Source: Dickeya poaceiphila
Lineage (GTDB): Bacteria; Pseudomonadota; Gammaproteobacteria; Enterobacterales; Enterobacteriaceae
NCBI RefSeq assembly: GCF_007858975.2
Contig: NZ_CP042220.2
Span: 868,001 to 932,000 of the forward strand
Direction: 5' to 3'
DNA length: 64,000 nucleotides
Shown here: positions 35,612 to 48,650 of the stretch, piece after piece
How the letters are laid out: each line of letters opens with the position of its first letter
How positions within the stretch are numbered: position 1 is the stretch's first letter
The notes under the pieces: generated by a model
Databases searched by the model: none
Told to the model about the DNA's origin: nothing
Seen by the model: the letters and a program-made list of their open reading frames with translations, nothing else
Made by a program: the position numbers and the translations under genes

Positions 35612-36754
35612 ATGAAAATAGTTATCGCACCGGATTCTTACAAAGAGAGCTTATCTGCCCAGGAAGTGGCGACGCAGATTGAGGCTGGTTTCCGGGAAGT
35701 ATTCCCTGAGGCCAGCTACGTAAAACTGCCGGTCGCTGATGGGGGAGAGGGAACCGTGGAGGCCATGGTGGCGGCAACCCGCGGTAAAATCATCAGAGTG
35801 AACGTCACCGGTCCGCTAGGCGATGATATCGACGCCTTTTTCGGGCTGTCAGGGGATGAAAAAACGGCGTTCATCGAAATGGCGGCTGCCAGTGGGTTGG
35901 AGCGTGTGCCGCCGCACCTGCGTAATCCGCTGTTGACCACCAGCTATGGCACCGGCGAGTTGATTCGCAGCGCGCTGGATCATGGCGTTCGCCATTGCAT
36001 TATCGGCATCGGCGGTAGCGCCACCAATGATGGCGGTGCGGGGATGGTGCAGGCGCTGGGCGTACAGTTGCTGGATGACGCCAGGCAGCCGATAGGGTTT
36101 GGCGGCGCGGAGCTGGCGCGGCTGGCGCACATTGATACCTGCTCACTGGACCCACGCGTTCGGCAGTGTCGGTTTGAGGTGGCGTGCGATGTCACCAATC
36201 CGCTGACCGGCAGACTGGGGGCGTCCGCGGTATTCGGTCCGCAAAAAGGCGCGAGTGAAGCGATGGTGGAACAGCTGGATCAGGCATTGCAGCATTATGC
36301 GGGGATCATACGCCACGATTTAGACATCGATGTCGAGCAGGTGCCGGGCGCAGGCGCGGCTGGCGGCATGGGTGCGGCGTTGCTGGCGTTCTGCGGCGCG
36401 GAATTACGCCGCGGTATTGAGATTGTCACCGAGGCGTTGGGACTGGATGAACTGGTCCGGGACGCATCGCTGGTGATCACTGGCGAAGGCCGTATCGACA
36501 GCCAGACCATCCACGGCAAAGTGCCGATTGGCGTGGCGTCTGTCGCCAAACGTTACCACAAACCGGTGATCGGCATTGCCGGCAGCCTGACGGCTGATGT
36601 GGGCGTGGTACACGACCATGGGCTTGATGCCGTATTCAGCGTGCTCTATAACATCTGCTCGCTGGAGGAGGCACTGGATAACGCTGCCGACAACGTAAGA
36701 ATGACGGCGCGCAATATTGCCGCCACCATCAAACTGGCGCAGGCGATGGCCTGA
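35612..36754 (+). CDS. garK: Glycerate 2-kinase GarK
   Basis: 380 residues (E. coli 381). It phosphorylates D-glycerate to 2-phosphoglycerate, feeding glycolysis at enolase. The glycerate kinase type 1 family features are present: IAPDSYKESLSAQEVA at the start, PVADGGEGTVEA, the GIGGSATNDGGAGMVQALG loop, DVTNPLTGRLGAS, GAAGGMGAALLAFC, and VITGEGRIDSQT. Last gene of the gud-gar operon; a weak hairpin follows. Confidence 0.95.
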   Translation: MKIVIAPDSYKESLSAQEVATQIEAGFREVFPEASYVKLPVADGGEGTVEAMVAATRGKIIRVNVTGPLGDDIDAFFGLSGDEKTAFIEMAAASGLERVPPHLRNPLLTTSYGTGELIRSALDHGVRHCIIGIGGSATNDGGAGMVQALGVQLLDDARQPIGFGGAELARLAHIDTCSLDPRVRQCRFEVACDVTNPLTGRLGASAVFGPQKGASEAMVEQLDQALQHYAGIIRHDLDIDVEQVPGAGAAGGMGAALLAFCGAELRRGIEIVTEALGLDELVRDASLVITGEGRIDSQTIHGKVPIGVASVAKRYHKPVIGIAGSLTADVGVVHDHGLDAVFSVLYNICSLEEALDNAADNVRMTARNIAATIKLAQAMA

Positions 36755-36814
36755 TCAAGCTATTTTCTGTCAGCATGACGACTGTCCGTCGGCATGACGG
36801 CTGACCCACCAACC

Positions 36815-36847
36815 GGCAGGCGCTGCCTTTGCGTGCATCCGCCTGCC
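36815..36847 (+). terminator. Possible terminator downstream of garK
   Basis: An 8 bp stem (GGCAGGCG/CGCCTGCC) with a 17-base loop; a run of six T residues begins about 15 bases later rather than immediately, so this is weak evidence. Confidence 0.35.
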
Positions 36848-36891
36848 TGATGATATTGCTGGTTTTTTCATCGCCACACGGCGTTTAAGGC

Positions 36892-36944
36892 TGAAATTTC
36901 AGGTTTATGTTTTGAAATTTTAGGTTTATGTTTTGAAACTTCAG
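36892..36944. repeat. 21 bp tandem repeat running into the barA 3' end
   Basis: Two near-identical 21 bp units (36892-36912 and 36913-36933, one difference) and an 11-base partial third that covers the barA stop codon (36941-36943). Confidence 0.7.
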
Positions 36945-39700
36945 AGTGACGTTTCCAGCTGTTTGCGCGCCGCCTTTTCCACATTCGCTATTTCATCCAG
37001 CAATTCCAGCCATTCCGGTTCCAGCTCTTCAACTGGCAAACCTTTACGCAGCGATTGTTCGAGATAATGACAAATCTGTTTGAGGCGCGGTACGCCGCTG
37101 TAGCTGCAACTGCCATGCAGTTTGTGAATGATGTCGATCAGATTGTCCGGCGTATTACCAGCCAGCACCGCATTGACCTGCTGGCGCACATCCGGCAGAA
37201 AATCCAGCAACATCACCAGCAGGTCGCGCGCCAGATCCGGTTTGCTGGCAGCTTGCCGTAGCGCCAGGTCCCAATCCAGTGATAACGGTGAGTGCGCGAT
37301 GATGGCAGGCGGTAATTCGGGCAATTCACATTGTGATTTACCGGTATGGTTGAGCAGCGTCTGACGCAGCATCTGTTCGTCAATCGGTTTGGCCAAGTAA
37401 TCATCCATACCTGATTGCAGCAGGATTTCCCGTTCGCCATTCATGGTATGCGCGGTCACCGCCACGATGGGGGTGTGCGCATGTTGCGGCAACCGGCGAA
37501 TATGCTCGCTGGCTTGCAGGCCGTCCATGCCGGGCATTTGAATATCCATCAGGATGATATCCAACTGGGTTTCCTGCGCACGAGCGATGGCATCAGCGCC
37601 ACTCTCACACAAGATGATGTTCTCGACCTGTTCTTCCAGCAGGGTGCCAATTAACTTCAGATTGGCCGGATTATCGTCTACCGCCATCACGCTAAGTGGT
37701 AAACGATCAAGCGATACGACGGGTGACGGCGTAAGTTCGTCATCGTCCTGACTGAACAAATTGTTATCTTGCAGCATCGACAACAGCCGCGGTGCAGTGA
37801 TGGGTTTGCTCAGGCTGGCATGGATGCCGAGCGCTTTTAACTGTTCCGCTTCCATCTCTGCCATGCTGGGCAGCGCCAGAATCACACAGGATGCCAGACG
37901 GCAGAAGTCACGAATCAACGGTGTGAAATCCAGCAAGGTATTGCGGTAGTGAAGCGGTACGCCGATTAGCAGGATATCGAAGGTGCGTTCCGGTAACTGC
38001 TCCGGCGTCGGGCTGTAGCTGACGGTGAGCGGCGTATGCACCAGAATATCCAGCGTCGCCTGTGCCGCCGCCGGGTTGATTTCCACGTAGGCCAGTTGTT
38101 TGCCCCGCAAGCCTTCAAAAGGATAGTCAGGTTCCAGTACATGCGGATTCAACTGCAGGGTAAGGGTGCACCAGAACGTCGTGCCCTGATTCAGCTTACT
38201 GTGGAAACTGATATCCCCGCCCATTTCCCGCACCAGCCGCTGGGTAATCACCAGCCCCAGACCGGTGCCGCCGTGTTGGCGTGAAATACTGGTATCTGCC
38301 TGACGGAACGCTTGAAACAGTTGGGTCTGTTGCGCTTCGGCGATACCAATGCCGGTATCTTTAATCTGGATTTCCAGCAGCACCTGCAGGTTTTCTTGTT
38401 TGCGTTTTTCGATGCGGATATCAATGTTGCCCTGCTCGGTAAATTTAATCGCGTTACCCAGCAGGTTAGTAATGATTTGCTGCAAACGTAGCGGATCGCC
38501 GACGAACTGTTCCGGCACGTCGTTTTGAATGTTCAGCGTCAGTTCCAGCCCTTTTTCGTGGGCGGTATGCGCCAGCAGCATAATCACTTCATCCAGCGTG
38601 TTGTGCAAAGAGAACGGGATATTCTCCAGCACCAGTTTCCCTGCCTCCAGTTTGGAAAAGTCCAGCACGTCATTGATGATGTTGAGCAGATTATTGGCGG
38701 AACGCTCAATGGTTTGCAGATAATCTTTCTGAGTGGTCGTCAGTTGGGTTTTCAGCGTCTGGCGGGTGAAACCAATGACGCCGTTAAGCGGCGTGCGCAG
38801 TTCGTGGGACATATTGGCCAGAAACTCGGATTTGATGCGTGCGGCTTCCTGCGCCCGCTTTTTAGCCAGATCCAACTCGACGTTCTGGATCTCCATCTGT
38901 TCCAACGTTTCGCGCAGGTCATACGTCGCCTGATCGATGTTTTGCTGCATCTCCTCGTGATAAGCGGTGAGCGACATCGCCATCGAGTTGATGCCGTTTT
39001 TCAGCATATCCAGCTCGCCCAGCATATGGCCTTCCACCCGGCTGTCCAGTTGGCCGCGACGGATGCGGTCCACCGTTTCCACCATGTTGCGGATGGGGAT
39101 TGTCACATCGCGCATCAGGCGATAAGCCAGCAGCATCGCTACTCCCATACAACACAGCAACAGTATCGCCGCCATGAACATTTCCCGGTATTGCTGCAAC
39201 CGAATAGTGGTCAAATCCAGTTCAACCGCCACATAACCCATCGGCGCCTGTCGGCTGACCAGGGTATTGGTGGTGAGCGTGCCTTCGTTTTCGATTGGCA
39301 TCTGCAACACCAGCCGCTCTCCCTCGTCTTGTAGCCGTAGCGTAGTGGGCAGTGGATTGCCCGGTGCTATCTGCAACAAATGACCATCGGGGTTGTTGGG
39401 ATTGCTGGTGATAATCAGTTGGTTGCGAGCATCAAATACGCTGATGGTACGCACAATACCGGAATGATGACGATGCAGAATGTTGACCAATTGGCGTAGC
39501 GAATCCGGCTGGCGCTGGGTCAAGGCGTAGGCACTGTTGATAGCCAGCGGTTTAATGATGCTGGCACCGGCGTCGGCCAACTGTTCCTGCAACTGGTTAT
39601 AGCGGTGGATGACGAAAAAACTACTGAGCAGCAGCCCGATCAGCATCGTTGGGGCCAGAATCAGTATCATCATACGTGCGCGCAGACTGTATTTGGTCAT
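36941..39700 (-). CDS. barA: Two-component hybrid sensor kinase BarA
   Basis: 919 residues (E. coli 918). The tripartite sensor of the BarA-UvrY (GacS-GacA) system that drives CsrB-type small RNAs and, in plant pathogens, virulence enzyme production. Order: membrane helix (about 10-30), periplasmic domain, second helix (about 175-195), HAMP, histidine kinase with His299 in [10 protein letters not shown], ATPase with GTGLGL, a pseudo-receiver region, a receiver with Asp719 in [11 protein letters not shown], and an HPt domain with His862 in HKLHGSCS. All phosphorelay residues are present. It is divergent from rlmD by 60 bp and convergent with garK. A 21 bp repeat overlaps the stop. Confidence 0.96.
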   Translation of the reverse strand: MTKYSLRARMMILILAPTMLIGLLLSSFFVIHRYNQLQEQLADAGASIIKPLAINSAYALTQRQPDSLRQLVNILHRHHSGIVRTISVFDARNQLIITSNPNNPDGHLLQIAPGNPLPTTLRLQDEGERLVLQMPIENEGTLTTNTLVSRQAPMGYVAVELDLTTIRLQQYREMFMAAILLLCCMGVAMLLAYRLMRDVTIPIRNMVETVDRIRRGQLDSRVEGHMLGELDMLKNGINSMAMSLTAYHEEMQQNIDQATYDLRETLEQMEIQNVELDLAKKRAQEAARIKSEFLANMSHELRTPLNGVIGFTRQTLKTQLTTTQKDYLQTIERSANNLLNIINDVLDFSKLEAGKLVLENIPFSLHNTLDEVIMLLAHTAHEKGLELTLNIQNDVPEQFVGDPLRLQQIITNLLGNAIKFTEQGNIDIRIEKRKQENLQVLLEIQIKDTGIGIAEAQQTQLFQAFRQADTSISRQHGGTGLGLVITQRLVREMGGDISFHSKLNQGTTFWCTLTLQLNPHVLEPDYPFEGLRGKQLAYVEINPAAAQATLDILVHTPLTVSYSPTPEQLPERTFDILLIGVPLHYRNTLLDFTPLIRDFCRLASCVILALPSMAEMEAEQLKALGIHASLSKPITAPRLLSMLQDNNLFSQDDDELTPSPVVSLDRLPLSVMAVDDNPANLKLIGTLLEEQVENIILCESGADAIARAQETQLDIILMDIQMPGMDGLQASEHIRRLPQHAHTPIVAVTAHTMNGEREILLQSGMDDYLAKPIDEQMLRQTLLNHTGKSQCELPELPPAIIAHSPLSLDWDLALRQAASKPDLARDLLVMLLDFLPDVRQQVNAVLAGNTPDNLIDIIHKLHGSCSYSGVPRLKQICHYLEQSLRKGLPVEELEPEWLELLDEIANVEKAARKQLETSL

Positions 39701-39760
39701 GGGGTTCCAATGTGGGACAATTAAAGTCGACTATTCCATTAAATCAATGACAGCACACTT

Positions 39761-41095
39761 ATGGCGCAATTCTACTCTCCAAACCGGCGCGTGACGACCC
39801 GGCAAACCCTTACCGTGACGGTGAATGATCTGGACCTATTCGGACAAGGCGTCGCCCGTCATCAAGGGAAAACGGTATTCATTCCCGGCGTGTTGCCAGG
39901 TGAGCAGGCCGACGTGCAGTTGACGCAAGAGAAACGCCAGTTTGCCCATGCCAGACTGCGACGCTTGCTGACGACCAGTGAAGAGCGCGTGGTGCCGCGC
40001 TGCCCCCATTTTTCCGTGTGCGGCGGTTGCCAACAGCAACACGCCAGCCAGCCATTACAGCATCGCAGCAAAGCCGCCGCGCTGAAACACCTGATGACGC
40101 GGGAAACCGGCGAAACCGTGCCGGAACCCGCGATTATCGATGGCTCGGCTTATGGCTACCGCCGTCGCGCGCGCCTTGCATTATACTATCAGGCAAAAAC
40201 GCGCCGATTACAGCTGGGCTATCGGCAGGCAGGATCGCACGATTTGGTGGACATCAGCGCCTGTCCGATTCTGCGACCGGAACTGGAGGCGCTGATAGCG
40301 CCTTTGCGCGATTGCCTTGGGCAATTGCAGGCCGTACGGCGGCTCGGACACGTCGAACTGGTGCTAGCCGAGCAAGGACCAGTGGTCATTTTGCGCCATC
40401 TGGAACCGTTGCGTGACGCCGACCGACAGGCGCTGACAGCGTTTGCCGCATTGCACGGCGTGGCGCTGTTTGCAGCATCAGACGCTGATGCGCTGGAATG
40501 CCTGCACGGCGACCTGCCGTCGTATCGTGTTGCCGGGTTATCGCTGGCGTTCAGCCCACGGGATTTTATCCAGGTTAATGACGAGATCAATCAGCGGATG
40601 GTGGAGCAGGCGTTAACCTGGCTGGACGTGCAGCCGCAGGACAGGGTTCTCGATCTATTCTGTGGCATGGGCAACTTTACCCTGCCGCTGGCGCAGCGTG
40701 CTGGCAATGTGGTCGGCGTTGAAGGCGTGGCGGCGCTGGTGGATAAAGGGCAGGAGAATGCCCGGCGTAACGGGTTGACCCAGGTCACATTTTATCATCA
40801 TAACCTCGAAGAGGACGTCACCCGGCAACCGTGGGCATCAATGGGATTTGATAAAGTATTACTTGATCCGGCGCGTGCCGGCGCACCGGGTGTGATGCCG
40901 CAGATTGTGAAACTGGCTCCCCGGCGGGTGGTGTATATATCCTGTAACCCCACCACCCTGGCGAGGGATAGCAAGGTGTTGATGGCCGCCGGGTATCGTC
41001 TGGAACGGCTGACCATGTTGGATATGTTTCCACATACCGGACATCTTGAGTCAATGGCACTGTTTTTGCTTGGTTCCGATGGCTCGGTAAAGTAG
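39761..41095 (+). CDS. rlmD: 23S rRNA (uracil-1939-C5)-methyltransferase RlmD
   Basis: 444 residues. It methylates U1939 of 23S rRNA using S-adenosylmethionine. An N-terminal TRAM domain (about 15-75) is followed by the iron-sulfur cysteines Cys81, Cys87 and Cys90, with a fourth in ISACPIL. The methyltransferase domain has [15 protein letters not shown] for cofactor and the catalytic cysteine in [12 protein letters not shown]. The divergent barA gene and downstream relA match E. coli order. relA begins 9 bp after the stop. Confidence 0.95.
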   Translation: MAQFYSPNRRVTTRQTLTVTVNDLDLFGQGVARHQGKTVFIPGVLPGEQADVQLTQEKRQFAHARLRRLLTTSEERVVPRCPHFSVCGGCQQQHASQPLQHRSKAAALKHLMTRETGETVPEPAIIDGSAYGYRRRARLALYYQAKTRRLQLGYRQAGSHDLVDISACPILRPELEALIAPLRDCLGQLQAVRRLGHVELVLAEQGPVVILRHLEPLRDADRQALTAFAALHGVALFAASDADALECLHGDLPSYRVAGLSLAFSPRDFIQVNDEINQRMVEQALTWLDVQPQDRVLDLFCGMGNFTLPLAQRAGNVVGVEGVAALVDKGQENARRNGLTQVTFYHHNLEEDVTRQPWASMGFDKVLLDPARAGAPGVMPQIVKLAPRRVVYISCNPTTLARDSKVLMAAGYRLERLTMLDMFPHTGHLESMALFLLGSDGSVK

Positions 41096-41104
41096 GGAGA
41101 AATT

Positions 41105-43342
41105 ATGGTTGCGGTAAGAAGTGCGCATTTGAATACCGAAGGCAAGTTCGTGCCGGACGCGTGGATTGCCTCACTGGGTATCGCCAGTAAAACATCGTGC
41201 GAACGCCTCGTCGATACCTGGCGCTACTGCGAAGAAAAAACGCAAGGCCACCCGGATGCGATGCTGCTGTTGTGGCGCGGCATTGAGATGGTGGAAATCC
41301 TCTCTACCCTGAGTATGGATAACGACAGTATGCGCGCGGCGATGCTGTTCCCGCTGGCGAACGCTAATGTGGTTGATGAGGATACGCTGCGGGAAACCTT
41401 CGGCAAAAATATCGTCAATCTGGTGCATGGCGTGCGCGATATGGATGCGATTCGCCAGCTTAAAGCCACTCAGCACGACTCGATGGCGTCTGAACAGGTG
41501 GACAATATCCGCCGTATGCTGCTGGCGATGGTGGAAGACTTTCGCTGCGTGGTGATAAAGCTCGCTGAGCGTATCGCCCACCTGCGCGAAGTGAAAGACG
41601 CGCCGGAAGAGGAGCGCGTACTGGCGGCTAAAGAGTGTACCAATATCTATGCGCCGCTGGCTAACCGGCTGGGCATCGGCCAGCTGAAGTGGGAGCTGGA
41701 AGATTTTTGCTTCCGTTATCTGCACCCGGATGAGTACAAGCGCATCGCCAAACTACTGCATGAACGGCGTATCGACCGTGAGCAGTACATTGACGACTTC
41801 GTTAAAAACCTGCGCACCTCGATGGCAGCCGAGGGGCTTAAAGCCGATGTCTATGGCCGTCCCAAGCATATTTACAGCATCTGGCGCAAGATGCAGAAAA
41901 AATCGCTGTCGTTCGATGAATTGTTCGACGTACGGGCGGTACGCATCGTGGTGGATCGGTTGCAGGATTGCTACGCTGCGCTTGGGATTGTGCATACCCA
42001 CTATCGTCACTTGCCGGATGAATTCGACGACTATGTCGCCAACCCCAAACCCAATGGTTATCAGTCGATTCACACCGTGGTGTTGGGACCGGGCGGCAAA
42101 ACGCTGGAAATTCAGATTCGTACCCGGCAGATGCATGAAGATGCAGAACTTGGCGTTGCCGCACACTGGAAATACAAGGAAGGTGCCGCCACCAGCGGGC
42201 GTTCCGGTTACGAAGAGCGTATCGCCTGGCTGCGCAAATTGCTGGCCTGGCAGGAGGAAATGGCCGACTCGGACGAAATGCTCGACGAAGTACGCAGTCA
42301 GGTATTCGACGACCGCGTCTACGTGTTTACGCCTAAGGGCGATGTGGTGGATTTGCCGACTGGCTCCACGCCGCTGGATTTTGCTTATCACATCCACAGC
42401 GATATTGGCCACCGTTGTATCGGCGCCAAAGTGGGCGGACGTATCGTACCCTTTACCTATCAGTTGCAGATGGGCGACCAGATCGAGGTCATCACCCAGA
42501 AGCAGCCGAACCCCAGCCGTGACTGGCTGAACCCTAATCTGGGCTATATCACTACCAGCCGCGGGCGGTCAAAAATCCACAACTGGTTCCGCAAGCAGGA
42601 CAGGGACAAGAATATTCTGGCGGGCAAACAGATTCTGGATGATGAACTGGCGCATCTCGGCGTGAGCCTGAAGATGGCGGAAAAACTGCTGTTGCCGCGT
42701 TACAACATCAACTCGATGGATGAATTGCTGGCGGGCATTGGCGGCGGCGATATCCGTCTCAATCAGTTAGTGAACTTCCTGCAGTCGAAGGTGAATCAGC
42801 CGAGTGCGGAAGAGCAGGATCGTGAAGCACTGCGCCAGTTGACGCAAAAGTCTCAGCAGCCGGCTCAGCGCGTCAGCGCCAAAGACAATGGCCGGGTGGT
42901 GGTAGAAGGGGTTGGCAACCTGATGCATCACATCGCGCGTTGCTGTCAGCCGATTCCGGGGGATGACATCATCGGTTTCATCACCCGTGGGCGCGGCATT
43001 TCTATTCACCGTGCCGATTGCGAACAGCTTGATGACCTGCGCAGTCACGCGCCGGAGCGGATTGTCGAAGCGGTATGGGGTGAAAGCTACTCCAGCGGCT
43101 ACTCGCTGGTAGTGCGCGTTACCGCCAATGACCGCAGCGGCCTGCTGCGTGATATCACCACCATTCTGGCCAACGAAAAGGTCAATGTGTTGGGAGTATC
43201 CAGCCGCAGCGACGTGAAACAGCAACTCGCTACCATCGACATGGACATCGAAATCTACAACCTGCAGGTGTTGGGCCGGGTGCTGGCTAAGCTCAATCAA
43301 CTGCCGGATGTGATTGACGCCCGGCGCTTGCAGGGCAATTGA
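41105..43342 (+). CDS. relA: GTP pyrophosphokinase (ppGpp synthetase I) RelA
   Basis: 745 residues (E. coli 744). It makes (p)ppGpp on ribosomes stalled with uncharged tRNA. Domains: degenerate HD hydrolase (about 30-190, lacking the catalytic HD pair, so synthesis only), synthetase (about 240-370; GRPKHIYSIWRKM and the NPKPNGYQSIHT stretch), TGS (about 400-465), helical and zinc-finger (HHIARCCQPIPGD) regions, and a C-terminal ACT domain (about 665-740). It is directly downstream of rlmD and probably co-transcribed. Confidence 0.97.
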   Translation: MVAVRSAHLNTEGKFVPDAWIASLGIASKTSCERLVDTWRYCEEKTQGHPDAMLLLWRGIEMVEILSTLSMDNDSMRAAMLFPLANANVVDEDTLRETFGKNIVNLVHGVRDMDAIRQLKATQHDSMASEQVDNIRRMLLAMVEDFRCVVIKLAERIAHLREVKDAPEEERVLAAKECTNIYAPLANRLGIGQLKWELEDFCFRYLHPDEYKRIAKLLHERRIDREQYIDDFVKNLRTSMAAEGLKADVYGRPKHIYSIWRKMQKKSLSFDELFDVRAVRIVVDRLQDCYAALGIVHTHYRHLPDEFDDYVANPKPNGYQSIHTVVLGPGGKTLEIQIRTRQMHEDAELGVAAHWKYKEGAATSGRSGYEERIAWLRKLLAWQEEMADSDEMLDEVRSQVFDDRVYVFTPKGDVVDLPTGSTPLDFAYHIHSDIGHRCIGAKVGGRIVPFTYQLQMGDQIEVITQKQPNPSRDWLNPNLGYITTSRGRSKIHNWFRKQDRDKNILAGKQILDDELAHLGVSLKMAEKLLLPRYNINSMDELLAGIGGGDIRLNQLVNFLQSKVNQPSAEEQDREALRQLTQKSQQPAQRVSAKDNGRVVVEGVGNLMHHIARCCQPIPGDDIIGFITRGRGISIHRADCEQLDDLRSHAPERIVEAVWGESYSSGYSLVVRVTANDRSGLLRDITTILANEKVNVLGVSSRSDVKQQLATIDMDIEIYNLQVLGRVLAKLNQLPDVIDARRLQGN

Positions 43343-43391
43343 TTGATGTTGTGACCACCATTGTTGTTATCACCATTGTTGTTACCACCGT

Positions 43392-43412
43392 AAGGCGGGC
43401 TGGCCCCGCCTT
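43392..43412 (+). terminator. Hairpin between relA and mazG
   Basis: An 8 bp perfect stem (AAGGCGGG/CCCGCCTT) with a CTGGC loop and a short T run. It is preceded by a 15 bp direct repeat of the ACCATTGTTGTTA type (about 43357-43388). Confidence 0.55.
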
Positions 43413-43436
43413 TGCCATGTCATTAGCAGGATTATT

Positions 43437-44234
43437 ATGAATTCATCCGCAATCGAACGGTTACTCCACATCATGCAGCAACTGCGTGACCCGCAAACCG
43501 GTTGCCCGTGGGATCGCGAACAGACGTTTGACACCATCGCCCCTTACACGCTGGAAGAAACCTACGAGGTACTCGACGCCATCAGCCGTAAGGATTTTGA
43601 AGACCTGCGTAGTGAACTGGGCGACCTGTTGTTTCAGGTGGTGTTTTATGCCCGTATGGCGCAAGAGCAAGGGCTGTTTGATTTCTCTGATGTGTGTAAT
43701 GCCATCAGCGACAAGCTGGAGCGCCGTCATCCGCATATTTTTGGCGATGTTACCTTGTCTGATAGTGCGGCGGTGCTGGCTAACTGGGAGCAGACCAAGG
43801 CGCAGGAGCGGGCAGAAAAAGATCGCCATTCGCAACTGGATGATATTCCGCAGGCGCTGCCTGCGCTGATGCAGGCGCATAAAATCCAGCAGCGCTGTGC
43901 CGCGGTCGGTTTCGACTGGACTACGCTTGGTCCGGTGGTGGATAAGCTGTATGAAGAGATCGACGAGGTGATGGCCGAAGCACAGCAGGCGGTGATCGAC
44001 CCGGAAAAACTGGGCGAGGAGATCGGCGATATGCTGTTTGCTGCGGTCAATCTGTCGCGTCATCTGGGGCATAAAGCGGAAACGGCGTTGCAGCAGGCAA
44101 ACCGCAAGTTTACCCGCCGTTTCCAACAAGTGGAGCAACGGATTGCTGCGCAAGGCAAAACCCTGAACGACGCTACGCTTGAAGAGATGGAAGCCGCCTG
44201 GCAACAGGTAAAAGCATCAGAAAAAAAGCACTAA
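43437..44234 (+). CDS. mazG: Nucleoside triphosphate pyrophosphohydrolase MazG
   Basis: 265 residues (E. coli 263). It hydrolyses all canonical NTPs to NMP and PPi and lowers ppGpp levels in E. coli. Two tandem MazG all-alpha domains are visible: the N-terminal one with CPWDREQTFDTIAPYTLEETYEVLDAI and SELGDLLFQVVF (EExxE...ExxD metal site), and the C-terminal one with YEEIDEVMAEAQ and EEIGDMLFAAVNLSRHLG. It follows relA, as in E. coli; no mazEF toxin-antitoxin pair lies between them here. Confidence 0.95.
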   Translation: MNSSAIERLLHIMQQLRDPQTGCPWDREQTFDTIAPYTLEETYEVLDAISRKDFEDLRSELGDLLFQVVFYARMAQEQGLFDFSDVCNAISDKLERRHPHIFGDVTLSDSAAVLANWEQTKAQERAEKDRHSQLDDIPQALPALMQAHKIQQRCAAVGFDWTTLGPVVDKLYEEIDEVMAEAQQAVIDPEKLGEEIGDMLFAAVNLSRHLGHKAETALQQANRKFTRRFQQVEQRIAAQGKTLNDATLEEMEAAWQQVKASEKKH

Positions 44235-44307
44235 ACATATTTTCTGAATGAAATCGTGATTTTATGCGGTTTTTATAACTATCTTTATAATTTAAAAACA
44301 GAATATC

Positions 44308-44329
44308 GTCTCCCGCTCAGGCGGGAGAC
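44308..44329 (+). promoter_or_regulatory. Hairpin in the mazG-pyrG intergenic region
   Basis: A perfect 9 bp GC-rich stem (GTCTCCCGC/GCGGGAGAC) with a TCAG loop, 72 bp before the likely pyrG -10 box. No T run follows, so it is not a standard terminator. Confidence 0.5.
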
Positions 44330-44377
44330 ACCTGATGAGCCGGAGCCTGTCAACGTCACAAAGGTGAAAACGATCAT

Positions 44378-44406
44378 TTGTGGCGTCTCCCAGGTTCGGG
44401 TATACT
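44378..44406 (+). promoter_or_regulatory. Predicted sigma-70 promoter of pyrG
   Basis: TTGTGG (44378-44383) and TATACT (44401-44406) with 17 bp spacing, about 50 bp before the pyrG start. The initially transcribed region is pyrimidine-rich (CTTTCCCGTCTT). Confidence 0.5.
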
Positions 44407-44445
44407 ACTTTCCCGTCTTGGTCTTTCCATCGTCCTTAAACCTAA

Positions 44446-46098
<1,653 letters not shown>

Positions 46099-46122
46099 GG
46101 TCTTACCGGTGCCGGAGTTTTG

Positions 46123-46156
46123 CAGCAACGCGCGGTCCTGTGATCGCGCGTTGCTG
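46123..46156 (+). other. Strong hairpin between pyrG and eno
   Basis: A 12 bp perfect stem (CAGCAACGCGCG and its complement) with a 10-base loop. No T run follows, so it may stabilise or process the pyrG-eno transcript rather than terminate it. Confidence 0.5.
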
Positions 46157-46181
46157 TCTGAGGTTTTAGTTAAACTTGTGA

Positions 46182-47498
<1,317 letters not shown>

Positions 47499-47543
47499 TC
47501 GCCTGCCACCCGGTGAGTTGACTCGCCGGAAATCACCTCTGCT

Positions 47544-47576
47544 ATCCGGAAGCGTTCTCGCTTCCGGATTTTTTTT
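47544..47576 (+). terminator. Rho-independent terminator of eno
   Basis: A 10 bp perfect stem (ATCCGGAAGC/GCTTCCGGAT) with a GTTCTC loop, followed by an uninterrupted T run. Confidence 0.92.
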
Positions 47577-47675
47577 GCCTGTTGGGTGGGGCGTAGAGCG
47601 GTACTCTACCGTGCGGGATTCGGACGTGGCTGAATCACTTGATGTACGAATCGCCTGTAGCTTCCTGACCCATTC

Positions 47676-48650
47676 TCACAACCCGGACAGGCTGTAATTG
47701 ACCGGTAACCAGCGATAGCCGTTGGTTTTGCCGCTGGCGTCGTGTTGTAGCGCGACGTGACCGATACCGGGGAACGGCAGGTGTGCACCCGCTACCCAGT
47801 ACCCTTGTTTCACTGTTTCTTTCAGCAACGCATCGCGGGTGCGAACAGCCTGATCACTGTCGGAGTCAAACGCGATAGCGGTGTCCGGCAGCGGCATTTG
47901 CACCGCTTCGGCGTGCACGATGTCACCCCACAACAGGATTTTCTGACCATTGCTGTTTACCAGAAAAGCGGTATGTCCAGGAGTATGGCCTGGCGTAGGC
48001 ACCGCGGTAATACTGGCCGGTAGCGACTGGTGATCGGTAAAGGTCTTCAGTTTGCCCGCTTCGCGGATATGGCGGAAGACTTCCTGCACCCGTTCAAACC
48101 CGGCTTTTTTGTCTTGCGGCGCTTTTTTCAGATTGTCTGGACTCAGCCAGAAGTCGGTGTCTTTCTGATTCACGTAAATCGTGGCGTTGGGATAAACCAA
48201 CTGGCCGTTGCTGACCAGCCCACCGAAATGATCGGCGTGCAGATGCGTGATCAGTACGGTATCGACCTGCTCCGGTTTGTATCCAGCCGCTTTCAGGTTG
48301 GTCAGCGTCTTGCCGGTGGTTTTACCGCCCAGCGCGCCAGTGCCGCTATCGACCAGAATCAGGTTGTTGCCGGTGTTGATCAGAAACGCATTAATCGACG
48401 TTTCCACCTGTGGCTTCAGGTAGCTGGCATCCAGCAGGCTGATAATTTTCTCCCGTGGGGTACGGGTGAGCAGCTTGTCCATCGGCATCGTATTGGTGCC
48501 GTCGGACAGTGCGGTCACTTCATACTGCCCGACCATGAGGCGATAATAGCCGGGCTGAGTTTTGACCTGTGCGACAGCTTCAGCATGGGCAAACGCCGGG
48601 GCCAGAGATAATGACAAACAGAAAACAGCAACGGGTTTTAAGAACGTCAT
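47676..48650 (-). CDS. Exported metallo-beta-lactamase-fold hydrolase, methyl parathion hydrolase-like
   Basis: 324 residues. A Sec signal peptide (1 to about 23, AFAHA) precedes a mature MBL domain with the two-zinc ligand set His136, His138, Asp140, His141 (THLHADH), His222 (PGHTPGH), Asp243 (WGDIVHAEAVQ) and His290 (AGAHLPFPGIGH). The PGYYRLMVGQYEVTALSDGT start and FPGIGH...YRWLPVNYS end resemble methyl parathion hydrolase and related lactonase-like enzymes closely, from memory. Likely periplasmic. The native substrate is unknown: lactones or phosphotriesters are candidates. The 48650 start is chosen because AAGGA precedes it; a reading from 48725 would bury the signal peptide. It is an accessory gene between eno and queE. 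Confidence 0.85.
   Translation of the reverse strand: MTFLKPVAVFCLSLSLAPAFAHAEAVAQVKTQPGYYRLMVGQYEVTALSDGTNTMPMDKLLTRTPREKIISLLDASYLKPQVETSINAFLINTGNNLILVDSGTGALGGKTTGKTLTNLKAAGYKPEQVDTVLITHLHADHFGGLVSNGQLVYPNATIYVNQKDTDFWLSPDNLKKAPQDKKAGFERVQEVFRHIREAGKLKTFTDHQSLPASITAVPTPGHTPGHTAFLVNSNGQKILLWGDIVHAEAVQMPLPDTAIAFDSDSDQAVRTRDALLKETVKQGYWVAGAHLPFPGIGHVALQHDASGKTNGYRWLPVNYSLSGL

Noticed and set aside
38525..39334. 269-codon frame antisense to barA
   Set aside because: His/Gln/Phe-rich shadow translation inside a complete hybrid kinase gene.
43343..43436. mazEF between relA and mazG, as in E. coli
   Set aside because: Only 94 bp separate relA and mazG, with a short direct repeat and a hairpin; no toxin-antitoxin frame is present.
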